Shown: positions 1 through 4,886 of the stretch, piece after piece | Layout: the number at the start of each line of letters is the position of its first letter | Numbering within the stretch: the stretch's first letter is position 1 | Assembly: GCA_015661135.1 (NCBI GenBank) | Contig: JACVXW010000081.1 | Location: forward strand, 1-5,761 | Direction of reading: 5' to 3' | Length of the DNA stretch: 5,761 nucleotides | Source of the DNA: Chloroflexota bacterium | GTDB taxonomy: Bacteria; Chloroflexota; Limnocylindria; Limnocylindrales; CSP1-4 | Notes under the pieces: generated by a model | The model's input: only the letters and a program-made list of their open reading frames with translations | What the model was told of the DNA's origin: nothing | Databases searched by the model: none | Program-made: the position numbers and the translations under genes

Positions 1-774
1 GCCACCCGCGCCGCCGCCGCCGCCCGAGCCATCGCCGCTCGAACCACCACCACCGCTCCCGCCCCCGGCGCCGCCGGTCGGCGGTCCAGGTCGATTGCGC
101 CGGAGGGTCTGGAAGCCGACCCAGGCCAGGAAGAGGAGGACCGCCAGCCCGAGCCCGGCCACGATGCTCCCGAGGTCGAATGCCCCTCCACTCGCAGGGG
201 CGCCATCTCCGCCGGACCCGGTGGGCGCCGCAGTTGGGCTGCTGCCCGGCGTCCCTGACCCCGCCGGCTCCGTGCCTGTCGGGGCGGGAGTCGCTTCGGC
301 GATCGCGGTGGGAGTTGGCTCTGCGGTGGGCGTCGCTGCAACCGTCGGTGCCGCCGTGGGCTTGGGCGTCGGCTTTGGCGTGGGCCTGGGCGTTGGCTTC
401 GGGGTGACGGTAGGGCCGGTGACGACGATCGTCCCGCGCACGAGCGTGCTGAACCCATCGTGATAGTTGTAGGTGCCGGCCTTCGAGAACTTGACCGAGT
501 ACTTGTCGCCGGTCTTGAGGACGGCTGACTTCGGAAAGGCCCCCGTGTCGGAGACGATCGAATGCTCGGTCGGGTCCTTGTTCACCCAGGTCACGGTGGT
601 ACCCGTGACGATCGTCACCGGGGACGGACTGAAGACATAGTGCTCGATCAAGATGGTCACGGTCGCGGCCTGCACAACCCCGGTCAGGAGCATGCTGCCG
701 AGCAGCGCGCCAACCAGCCCAACCGTCGATGACCGCCGCGAGGACCCCGCGGATCGAAGACCATTCATCTGCAT
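1..774 (-). CDS. Secreted, membrane-anchored cupredoxin-fold protein with Pro/Thr stalk (partial, C-terminus off the left edge)
   Basis: The reading frame is open from ATG at 774 to the window edge (258 codons, no stop). The complementary strand just upstream reads AGAGGGACAA before the ATG, a usable ribosome site; a second ATG at 768 is possible. Residues 1-36 form a signal peptide (Arg-rich start, hydrophobic core, likely cut after VQA). Residues about 38-118 match the small plastocyanin/cupredoxin-like domain: TVTWVNKD, then EHS with His71, then AGTYNYHDGF and RGTIVV. Aligned by eye to the usual YxYHCxxHxxM pattern, the Cys, second His and Met ligands are replaced by Asp106, Ser109 and Val112, so a normal type-1 copper site is unlikely. 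A TPKP-type proline/threonine stalk (about 121-185), one membrane helix (about 201-221), RR at 225-226 and a Gly/Ser-rich tail follow. The domain probably sits outside the cell on the stalk. Its role is unknown. It is transcribed divergently from the sigma factor gene. Confidence 0.85.
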   Translation of the reverse strand, partial: MQMNGLRSAGSSRRSSTVGLVGALLGSMLLTGVVQAATVTILIEHYVFSPSPVTIVTGTTVTWVNKDPTEHSIVSDTGAFPKSAVLKTGDKYSVKFSKAGTYNYHDGFSTLVRGTIVVTGPTVTPKPTPRPTPKPTPKPTAAPTVAATPTAEPTPTAIAEATPAPTGTEPAGSGTPGSSPTAAPTGSGGDGAPASGGAFDLGSIVAGLGLAVLLFLAWVGFQTLRRNRPGPPTGGAGGGSGGGGSSGDGSGGGGGAGG

Positions 775-897
775 TTGTCCCTCTTGGTGCCTGCGGCAAT
801 TGAATCCGCTGCGTGACGCTTGCGCAGCGGGACGCCGCAGGGAATCCCCCGATGGTCCTGTTGCGGGCTGACCCCTCACCGCGGGATGGTACGCGGG

Positions 898-925
898 TGG
901 AACAAGCCCTATTGCCTGCGCGTCA
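898..925 (+). promoter_or_regulatory. Candidate ECF sigma-type promoter, probably autoregulatory
   Basis: TGGAAC at 898-903 (GGAAC at 899-903) is followed after 17 bases by CGTCA at 921-925. This is the layout of many ECF promoters, which have an AAC-containing -35 element and a CGTC-like -10 element 16-17 bases apart (for example TGAAAC and CGTC for Bacillus SigM). Transcription would start near 932 and leave a leader of about 140 bases before the sigma gene at 1074. ECF factors commonly drive their own operon, so self-activation is the natural reading, but it is inferred from sequence alone. Confidence 0.5.
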
Positions 926-1064
926 ATGGCGATTGCCTGTCCGTGTGTGGCAGACTGGCGTGGTCGCCTCCTCGGAGGTGTCGAGTCGGCGGCTCCGCGC
1001 AGGCCTCCGCGCAGAACCCCAGGCCGCGGCTGCCGCGGGCGGGAGCGCCGCGGATCGATCGACC

Positions 1065-1070
1065 GGAGGT
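1065..1070 (+). promoter_or_regulatory. Ribosome binding site deciding the sigma factor start
   Basis: GGAGGT is a near-perfect Shine-Dalgarno sequence lying directly before two in-frame GTG codons at 1071 and 1074. Spacing to 1074 is only three bases, which is short; 1071 would be directly adjacent. A later in-frame GTG at 1086 has a 15-base spacer. The 1074 start is preferred because the sigma region 2 homology begins a few residues later. Confidence 0.55.
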
Positions 1071-1073
1071 GTG

Positions 1074-1796
1074 GTGACGGACCGGGTGCTGGACGAAGTC
1101 GAGCTCGTCCGGCGATGCAGGGAGGGTTCGGATACCGCGTACGCCGTGCTCGTCCGGGAGCACCGCCCGCGGCTCTTCACGCTGGCCCATCGCCTGACCG
1201 GCGATCGAGCGGCGGCCGAGGACGTGGTCCAGGAGGCCTTTCTTGCGGCCTTCAAGGCGATCGACCGATTTGAGCCGAAGCCATCGCTGGCAGCGTGGCT
1301 CAACACGATCACGGTCCGGATCGCCAGGCGCGCAGCGGCCCGCGCGCGAGCCCACGCGAACACGTCCCTGAGTACGCTCGAAGGCGGCGTGGAGGGCCAG
1401 CTGACGGCCGTGCGCCTCATCGACACTGGCGTCGACGGCAATCCGCTCGCCGCCGCCGAGTCGGCCGAACTCCGTGCCCAGGTCGCGGCGTCCATCGAGC
1501 GCCTTCCGTTCAACTACCGAGCTGCCGTCGTCCTCCGATTCGTCATCGGCCTCGAATACTCGGCCTCCGCCGAGGCCATGGGAGTGCCGCTGAATACGTT
1601 CAAGAGTCACCTGCTTCGAGGCACGCGACTCCTCCGGGCGGACCTCGCACGGCACCTGGAGACGACGTACGCGCTCGAGGGATCCGGCCGAGATCCGGGG
1701 ATCCCAGCGATCGCACTCGCCGAGTCGGACGCTGGTCGAGCCGTCCCTCTGCCCGGCCTCGGAGTGCCGGCGCCGTCCCCGCCTCGCCGATCCTGA
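1074..1796 (+). CDS. ECF-family RNA polymerase sigma factor
   Basis: From GTG 1074 the protein has 240 residues. Region 2 covers about residues 8-90: ELVRRCREGSDTAYAVLV, then the hallmark AEDVVQEAFLAAFKA (residues 48-62, with Asp50, Gln53 and Glu54), then AWLNTITVRIARR. Region 4 covers about 140-192: ERLPFNYRAAVVLRFVIGLE, then a helix-turn-helix AEAMGVPLNTFKSHLLRGTR that would contact the -35 element. No region 1 or 3 is present, as expected for ECF factors. A tail of about 45 residues rich in Gly, Pro and Ala follows region 4 and resembles nothing I recognise. The frame stays open upstream to 813, but that part has no sigma homology. The next gene encodes a ZAS-type membrane anti-sigma factor, the usual partner. 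The protein would direct RNA polymerase to envelope-related promoters when released. The family call is secure; the ECF group and the exact start are not. Confidence 0.9.
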   Translation: MTDRVLDEVELVRRCREGSDTAYAVLVREHRPRLFTLAHRLTGDRAAAEDVVQEAFLAAFKAIDRFEPKPSLAAWLNTITVRIARRAAARARAHANTSLSTLEGGVEGQLTAVRLIDTGVDGNPLAAAESAELRAQVAASIERLPFNYRAAVVLRFVIGLEYSASAEAMGVPLNTFKSHLLRGTRLLRADLARHLETTYALEGSGRDPGIPAIALAESDAGRAVPLPGLGVPAPSPPRRS

Positions 1797-1886
1797 GGCG
1801 CCCCGACCACTGAACGTCCGTCCGCCGGCACCCAAGGGCAAGGCGCCCCTTGCAACTTTTCCCTGGCACGAGGTCATTACCTGACT
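1797..1886 (+). other. Sigma/anti-sigma intergenic gap with a hairpin
   Basis: The sigma and anti-sigma genes are separated by 90 bases, whereas such pairs often overlap or nearly touch. The gap holds an inverted repeat, GCAAGG at 1838-1843 and CCTTGC at 1848-1853, with loop CGCC, followed within a few bases by TTTT at 1857-1860. The 6-bp stem is weak for a terminator. It could be a partial attenuator lowering anti-sigma expression, or chance. GAGGT at 1870-1874 lies 12 bases before the anti-sigma GTG and is a poor ribosome site. Confidence 0.35.
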
Positions 1887-2618
1887 GTGAAGCCGATCGA
1901 TCCCCGCGCGCCGATTGACTGCGCGTCCGCGCGTCCCCTGATCGACGCGTACCTGCTGGGAGCTCTGGATGCACCGTCCGGGGCCGCCCTTCGCACCCAC
2001 CTGACGGCCTGTGCAGCATGCTCCGTGGAGCTCCAGGGGTTCATGAGCCTCGTCGAGCTCCTCGCCACGATGCCCCAGCCCAGCCCCTCGCCGAGCTTCG
2101 ATGAGCGCCTCATCCTTGAGGCGATCCTGGATCGGCGGCGGCGACACGAACACCGCTCGTGGCTCGGAGATCTGCCGAGGGTGGTATTCCGCGGCGCGAT
2201 GCGGACGACCGGAACGCTCATCGTCACCCTCGTCTCAGTCGCCTTGCTGAGCGCGGCGCTCGTGTTCGCAGCAGGAACTTTCTTCGCCGGGACTGCACTT
2301 ATCCCCACTCCGGGTGCTACAGTGGCGCCCGAAGTGACGCCGACGTTGGCGCCGACGCCGCCGCAGACCACCGCGCCCACGACCGCTCCGACGGGGACGA
2401 CCGGGCCGGTGGCGGTTTCGCCGACGGCGGCACCAACCCCAGTACCCGAGCCCACGCTCGCGGCAACACCAGCGCCCGAGCCGACGCTCGCGCCAACACC
2501 AGCGCCCGAGCCGACGCTCGCGCCAACCCCCACGCCTACTGAAAAGCCGCGGCGCACGCCGCCGCCCAGTCCCACTGAATCGCCCGCCCCCACGGCGGGC
2601 GTCACCCCATCGCCGTAG
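1887..2618 (+). CDS. Membrane anti-sigma factor with zinc-binding (ZAS/zf-HC2) motif and repetitive Pro/Thr-rich outer domain
   Basis: The protein has 243 residues from GTG 1887. The N-terminal domain carries the anti-sigma zinc motif: Cys12, then His38-x3-Cys42-x2-Cys45 (HLTACAAC). This domain normally binds its ECF sigma factor in the cytoplasm and keeps it from RNA polymerase. A charged linker (RRRRHEHR, 83-90) leads to one membrane helix at about residues 110-133. The outer part, about 140-243, is almost entirely Pro, Thr, Ala and Glu and includes three tandem 10-residue units of the form PEPTLAPTPA. It looks like an extended stalk and contains no recognisable sensor domain. The gene follows the sigma gene in the same direction, so the pair is probably one operon. 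The GTG has only a weak ribosome site (GAGGT, 12 bases upstream); it is chosen because the homology starts close behind it. The cue that releases the sigma factor is not apparent. Confidence 0.88.
   Translation: MKPIDPRAPIDCASARPLIDAYLLGALDAPSGAALRTHLTACAACSVELQGFMSLVELLATMPQPSPSPSFDERLILEAILDRRRRHEHRSWLGDLPRVVFRGAMRTTGTLIVTLVSVALLSAALVFAAGTFFAGTALIPTPGATVAPEVTPTLAPTPPQTTAPTTAPTGTTGPVAVSPTAAPTPVPEPTLAATPAPEPTLAPTPAPEPTLAPTPTPTEKPRRTPPPSPTESPAPTAGVTPSP
2431..2520 (+). repeat. Three 30-bp tandem repeats inside the anti-sigma gene
   Basis: Units at 2431-2460, 2461-2490 and 2491-2520 share the core CACCAGCGCCCGAGCCGACG with few differences, and a fourth, degraded start follows at 2521. The last two units are nearly identical over 30 bases. 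Each unit encodes 10 residues (PEPTLA(A/P)TPA), so changes in copy number keep the frame and alter only the length of the outer stalk. Confidence 0.9.
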
Positions 2619-2653
2619 CAGCAGGGCGGGCAATGCCCGTCTTGCCGTTCCGG

Positions 2654-2667
2654 GCCTTCCGGAAGGC
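2654..2667. repeat. 14-bp perfect palindrome downstream of the anti-sigma gene
   Basis: GCCTTCC is followed directly by its reverse complement GGAAGGC. As RNA it would form a 5-bp stem with a CCGG loop, and as DNA it could be a dimeric regulator site. There is no T-run after it, so it is not a standard terminator. It lies about 26 bases upstream of the candidate promoter at 2693-2719. Confidence 0.5.
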
Positions 2668-2692
2668 TGTCAACACAGGAAAGCGCAGCCCG

Positions 2693-2719
2693 GGATCCAC
2701 TGAGGAGGATGGACCGTCA
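2693..2719 (+). promoter_or_regulatory. Candidate ECF-type promoter of the surface protein gene
   Basis: GGATC at 2693-2697 and CGTCA at 2715-2719 are separated by 17 bases. The spacing and -10 element are exactly those of the candidate at 898-925 before the sigma gene, and the -35 element differs by one base (GGATC against GGAAC). Transcription would begin near 2726, giving a leader of about 53 bases. The -35 mismatch falls in the usually conserved AAC, so the promoter could be weak or the match fortuitous. Confidence 0.4.
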
Positions 2720-2729
2720 TCCCGGACCC

Positions 2730-2745
2730 CCGACCCGCGGGTCGG
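2730..2745. repeat. 16-bp perfect palindrome in the presumed leader of the surface protein gene
   Basis: CCGACCCG is followed directly by CGGGTCGG. It lies between the inferred transcription start (about 2726) and the Shine-Dalgarno sequence at 2765. As RNA it can fold into a 6-bp GC-rich stem with a CGCG loop at the very 5' end of the message, which could stabilise the transcript. As DNA it could be an operator. Confidence 0.6.
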
Positions 2746-2764
2746 AATCGTCGAAAGCCCAATC

Positions 2765-2771
2765 AAAGGAG
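2765..2771 (+). promoter_or_regulatory. Ribosome binding site for the TTG-started surface protein
   Basis: AAAGGAG with a seven-base spacer to TTG at 2779. This ideal placement decides the unusual TTG start, which also places a textbook signal peptide exactly at the N-terminus. Confidence 0.85.
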
Positions 2772-2778
2772 ATACACC

Positions 2779-4557
2779 TTGAGAATCTGGAAGAAGGCCA
2801 TCAGCGCAGCCCTCTCGGCCGCATTGATTGCCTCCCTTACCACCTCGGCGGCATTCGCCCACCTGGGCGCCGCAGGGGAATCCGACCAAAGCGCCAAGCT
2901 GGACTGCACGGCCGCAGCCGTGGCCACCGCCGTGACCTGCGCACAGGTCGCCGATGGCATCAGCACCGTCACCCTCACGGGCGAAGGTGGAGCACTCGCC
3001 GGCTCGAGCCTGTACATCAGCGCGACCGGCGCCTCGATCATCGGCTCCACGGCTGCATTCGTCCTCGTCGGCGGCATCGTCACTGCGGCCGACGCGAGCA
3101 ACCCGACCGGCGCCACGATTACGCTGCGCGCTCCTGCCGCCCCCGGCAGCGCAGTGGTCAGCGTCTACTCGATCGCGACCGCGACGGGCATCGCGACCCT
3201 TGAAGGCACACTGACGATCACGTTCACCGCGACAAGCGGCCTTGACCTGTCGGTTGCGAACAGCTCTGCCAGGTTCGAAGCGACGGGCGGCGCCTGCAAC
3301 GTGGCGGCCCTTGCTGCCAATGTTGCTCCGATGGGCACGAACCCGGCCGCGAAGCTCTGCGTCAACCTCAAGGACGGCAATGGCTCCGCCATTACGGCCA
3401 ATCACACGGTCAACGTGACCATCACGCCCGTTGGGCTGGCGGTCCCGGTTTCCTCTGGCGCAGCCGCAGCCACCGCCGGCACCGCCCAGGCGACGTCCAC
3501 GACGGCGAACGTTCTGGCGGGCTGGTACGCGTTCAACATCGGTGGCAGCGGCCTCGCAGGCACGGCCACCATTGGTATCTCGGTCACGAAGACCGGCGGA
3601 GCGACGACAACGTTCGCCCCGCTGACCTTCACGTTCACCGGCCCGATCGCGTCTGTGACGGCGACGAACAACATCTTCGCGATGGCGATGGGAGCCGCCG
3701 CGACGGCGGACGTTGTCCGCTTCACCGCCAAGGATGCCGCGGGCAACCTCGTTGCAACTGCGGGATCGACCGCAGCCTCCTCGAGTGTGACGATTCTCAC
3801 CACCGGAGCTGTCGTGGAGTCCCCTGGTACGGCAACCGGCAACGGGTCGGTCACCGTGGACTGCGCCGGCCTCGCCGGTGCTGCGACCGTCAAGGTCACA
3901 TCCGGTGGCGTCACGTCCAATGCCGTGACGGTCAACTGCTCTGATGTCACGGCGACTGTCACCGTGGCCTTCAGCGCGGCGACGATCGTCCCCGGCGGAA
4001 GCGCCACGATTACCGTCACCGCCAAGGATGCCGGCGGTCGGCCCGTTGCCGACGGCACTGGGGCGGCGCTGCTCCTCAGCTCCGGCGCCGCAACACCCGT
4101 CACCGTGACCACCAATGGCATGGCGACGGCGACCTACCTCGCCCCGTTCAACACCGGCACGGTGACCGCCCTGGCCACCGTCGGTGGGATCAACGGGTCG
4201 GGCTCCGCGAGCGTCAGCGCTCCGGCCCCGCTCCCGGGCGCCGGCTCGAACGCTTCGGCGCTCGGCGTAACGACGGCTGGTCCGTTCAGCACCACCACGA
4301 AGGTGGCGGCGCTGGGCAAGTACCAGACCTTCAAGATCTCCTATGGTGCAGGGGCTGCCGGCGCGACGGTCGGCATCCTCGTCGCCACCAAGGCTGCCGA
4401 CGGCACCTGGAGCGCTTTCACGCGGCTGACCGGCCGCGTCGCGAACGCTTCGGGCGACGTGTACTTCTACTGGAAGTCCAGCTCGGCATCCTGGGTCTCG
4501 GTTCGGGGCGACCTCCTCGGGAGCCTCTCGAACGCCGTCCAGGGTCGCTGGCGGTAA
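2779..4557 (+). CDS. Large secreted cell-surface protein with Ig-like (Big_1/invasin-type) repeats and a distinct C-terminal module
   Basis: The protein has 592 residues from TTG 2779. Residues 1-27 form a clear signal peptide (MRIWKK, a hydrophobic stretch, cut after AFA). The mature protein is extremely rich in Ala, Thr, Val, Ser and Gly with alternating beta-strand patterns. Ig-like segments are visible: one around 194-290 (LKDGNGSAI), one from about 315 (FTAKDAAGNLVATAG) and one from about 413 (VTAKDAGGRPVADG ending near 475). The last resembles bacterial Big_1 domains. Six cysteines occur as three close pairs (43/54, 173/194, 362/387), suggesting disulfides and an extracellular location. 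A Pro/Gly linker at about 482-494 leads to a C-terminal module (about 495-592) rich in aromatic residues: KYQTFKISYG, VYFYWKSSSASWVSVRGD and a terminal GRWR. There is no LPXTG signal or C-terminal membrane helix, so the module may attach the protein to the wall or to itself, as in an S-layer. An adhesin or surface-layer role is inferred. Two hairpins follow the stop. Confidence 0.88.
   Translation: MRIWKKAISAALSAALIASLTTSAAFAHLGAAGESDQSAKLDCTAAAVATAVTCAQVADGISTVTLTGEGGALAGSSLYISATGASIIGSTAAFVLVGGIVTAADASNPTGATITLRAPAAPGSAVVSVYSIATATGIATLEGTLTITFTATSGLDLSVANSSARFEATGGACNVAALAANVAPMGTNPAAKLCVNLKDGNGSAITANHTVNVTITPVGLAVPVSSGAAAATAGTAQATSTTANVLAGWYAFNIGGSGLAGTATIGISVTKTGGATTTFAPLTFTFTGPIASVTATNNIFAMAMGAAATADVVRFTAKDAAGNLVATAGSTAASSSVTILTTGAVVESPGTATGNGSVTVDCAGLAGAATVKVTSGGVTSNAVTVNCSDVTATVTVAFSAATIVPGGSATITVTAKDAGGRPVADGTGAALLLSSGAATPVTVTTNGMATATYLAPFNTGTVTALATVGGINGSGSASVSAPAPLPGAGSNASALGVTTAGPFSTTTKVAALGKYQTFKISYGAGAAGATVGILVATKAADGTWSAFTRLTGRVANASGDVYFYWKSSSASWVSVRGDLLGSLSNAVQGRWR
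3723..4033 (+). repeat. 17-bp exact in-frame repeat marking Ig-like domain periodicity
   Basis: CACCGCCAAGGATGCCG occurs at 3723-3739 and again at 4017-4033. The copies are 294 bases (98 codons) apart and in the same frame, each encoding the start of an Ig-like unit (TAKDA). The 98-residue spacing matches the size of one Ig-like domain and points to an internal duplication. Confidence 0.7.
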
Positions 4558-4570
4558 CTCCGTAGCTGAT

Positions 4571-4598
4571 GACCGGTCGCCCTGACGGGCGACCGGTC
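4571..4598. terminator. Strong hairpin directly after the surface protein gene
   Basis: GACCGGTCGCCC at 4571-4582 and GGGCGACCGGTC at 4587-4598 form a perfect 12-bp stem with loop TGAC, 13 bases after the stop codon. No T-run follows, so it may act with the next hairpin or protect the 3' end of the transcript instead of terminating alone. Confidence 0.75.
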
Positions 4599-4603
4599 TC
4601 GAA

Positions 4604-4642
4604 GAAGAGGGCCGGGGCAACACCCCGGCCCTCTTTCTATTT
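4604..4642 (+). terminator. Intrinsic (rho-independent) terminator
   Basis: AAGAGGGCCGGGG at 4605-4617 pairs perfectly with CCCCGGCCCTCTT at 4623-4635 (13 bp, loop CAACA; a G-T pair extends the stem to 4604/4636). TTTCTATTT follows on the plus strand. This is a textbook terminator closing the surface protein transcript and isolating the next gene, which must have its own promoter. Confidence 0.92.
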
Positions 4643-4708
4643 GTCAGCCCGGGCAAGCCAGGAGCGGGTCCATCCCGCCCCCGGTGGTGCGCCTATGCAC
4701 CGTAATCC

Positions 4709-4732
4709 GTCCGGTGAACTTCGGTCCGGTGA
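4709..4732 (+). repeat. 9-bp direct repeat GTCCGGTGA
   Basis: Exact copies lie at 4709-4717 and 4724-4732, 15 bases start to start. Direct repeats of this size in front of a gene can be paired binding sites for a regulator. No regulator can be named. Confidence 0.6.
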
Positions 4733-4871
4733 GGTCTGATGTGGATAAGTCCCTCCAGAATCCGCCTTCAGGGGGTACTTTCGGGCTACTCGCCCCGCTA
4801 AACTCCGGTCTGCAGTGATCACGGCCCGCGTCTCTTCGGGTCGGTCGCACGATGGCTCCGGGGGATGGAGC

Positions 4872-4880
4872 GGAGGAAGG
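4872..4880 (+). promoter_or_regulatory. Ribosome binding site for the 4887 gene
   Basis: GGAGGAAGG ends six bases before ATG 4887. It supports that start, which also opens directly onto a signal peptide. Confidence 0.8.
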
Positions 4881-4886
4881 TATCGA

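Larger units (their letters stand above)
775..1073. other. Divergent intergenic region between the cupredoxin and sigma factor genes
   Basis: About 300 bases without a convincing gene. The sigma factor frame stays open leftward to about 813, but the translated stretch (Ala/Arg-rich) has no resemblance to sigma factors and no ribosome site at its possible starts. The only well-formed signals are an ECF-type promoter candidate at 898-925 and the Shine-Dalgarno sequence at 1065-1070. No clear promoter for the leftward gene could be picked out by eye. Confidence 0.6.
4643..4886. other. Intergenic region upstream of the GATase-like/DUF11 gene
   Basis: About 240 bases with no supportable gene. The region holds a 9-bp direct repeat (4709-4732), a small hairpin with GGTGC at 4686-4690 and GCACC at 4697-4701, and GGAGGAAGG at 4872-4880, the ribosome site of the following gene. 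AT-richer spots that could serve as a -10 element (GATAAG at 4744-4749, TAAACT at 4799-4804) lack a convincing -35 element, so no promoter is called. No riboswitch class was recognised. Confidence 0.5.

Noticed and set aside
95..463. Plus-strand Gly/Val-rich frame near the left edge
   Set aside because: It is the antisense reading of the Pro/Thr stalk and copper-loop region of the cupredoxin gene.
813..1073. N-terminal extension of the sigma factor to an upstream GTG
   Set aside because: The extra 87 residues have no sigma homology and no ribosome site, and the extension would start upstream of the candidate promoter at 898-925.
909..2153. Long minus-strand open frame opposite the sigma and anti-sigma genes
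   Set aside because: Its translation is Arg/Gly-rich low-quality sequence, it lies antisense to two well-supported genes, and long antisense frames are common at this GC content.
2627..2639. Hairpin CGGGC-AAT-GCCCG just after the anti-sigma stop as a terminator
   Set aside because: The stem is only five pairs and is followed by GTCTTGCCG with no T-run.
2709..3203. Plus-strand frame starting at ATG 2709 with GAGGAGG directly before it
   Set aside because: The ribosome-like sequence touches the ATG with no spacer, the translation is Arg/His-rich, and it overlaps the well-supported gene at 2779 in another frame.
2602..4656. 684-codon minus-strand open frame opposite the surface protein
   Set aside because: The product is Arg/Gly/Asp-rich without any domain pattern, its start lies by the terminator hairpin, and the plus strand has a signal peptide, ribosome site and Ig-like domains.
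4744..4804. GATAAG and TAAACT as -10 elements for the 4887 gene
   Set aside because: Each matches TATAAT at four of six positions, but neither has a recognisable -35 element at 16-18 bases.
4740..4870. Possible riboswitch (for example cyclic di-GMP type) in the leader of the 4887 gene
   Set aside because: The conserved core motifs of that class could not be found and no stable multi-stem fold stood out by eye.
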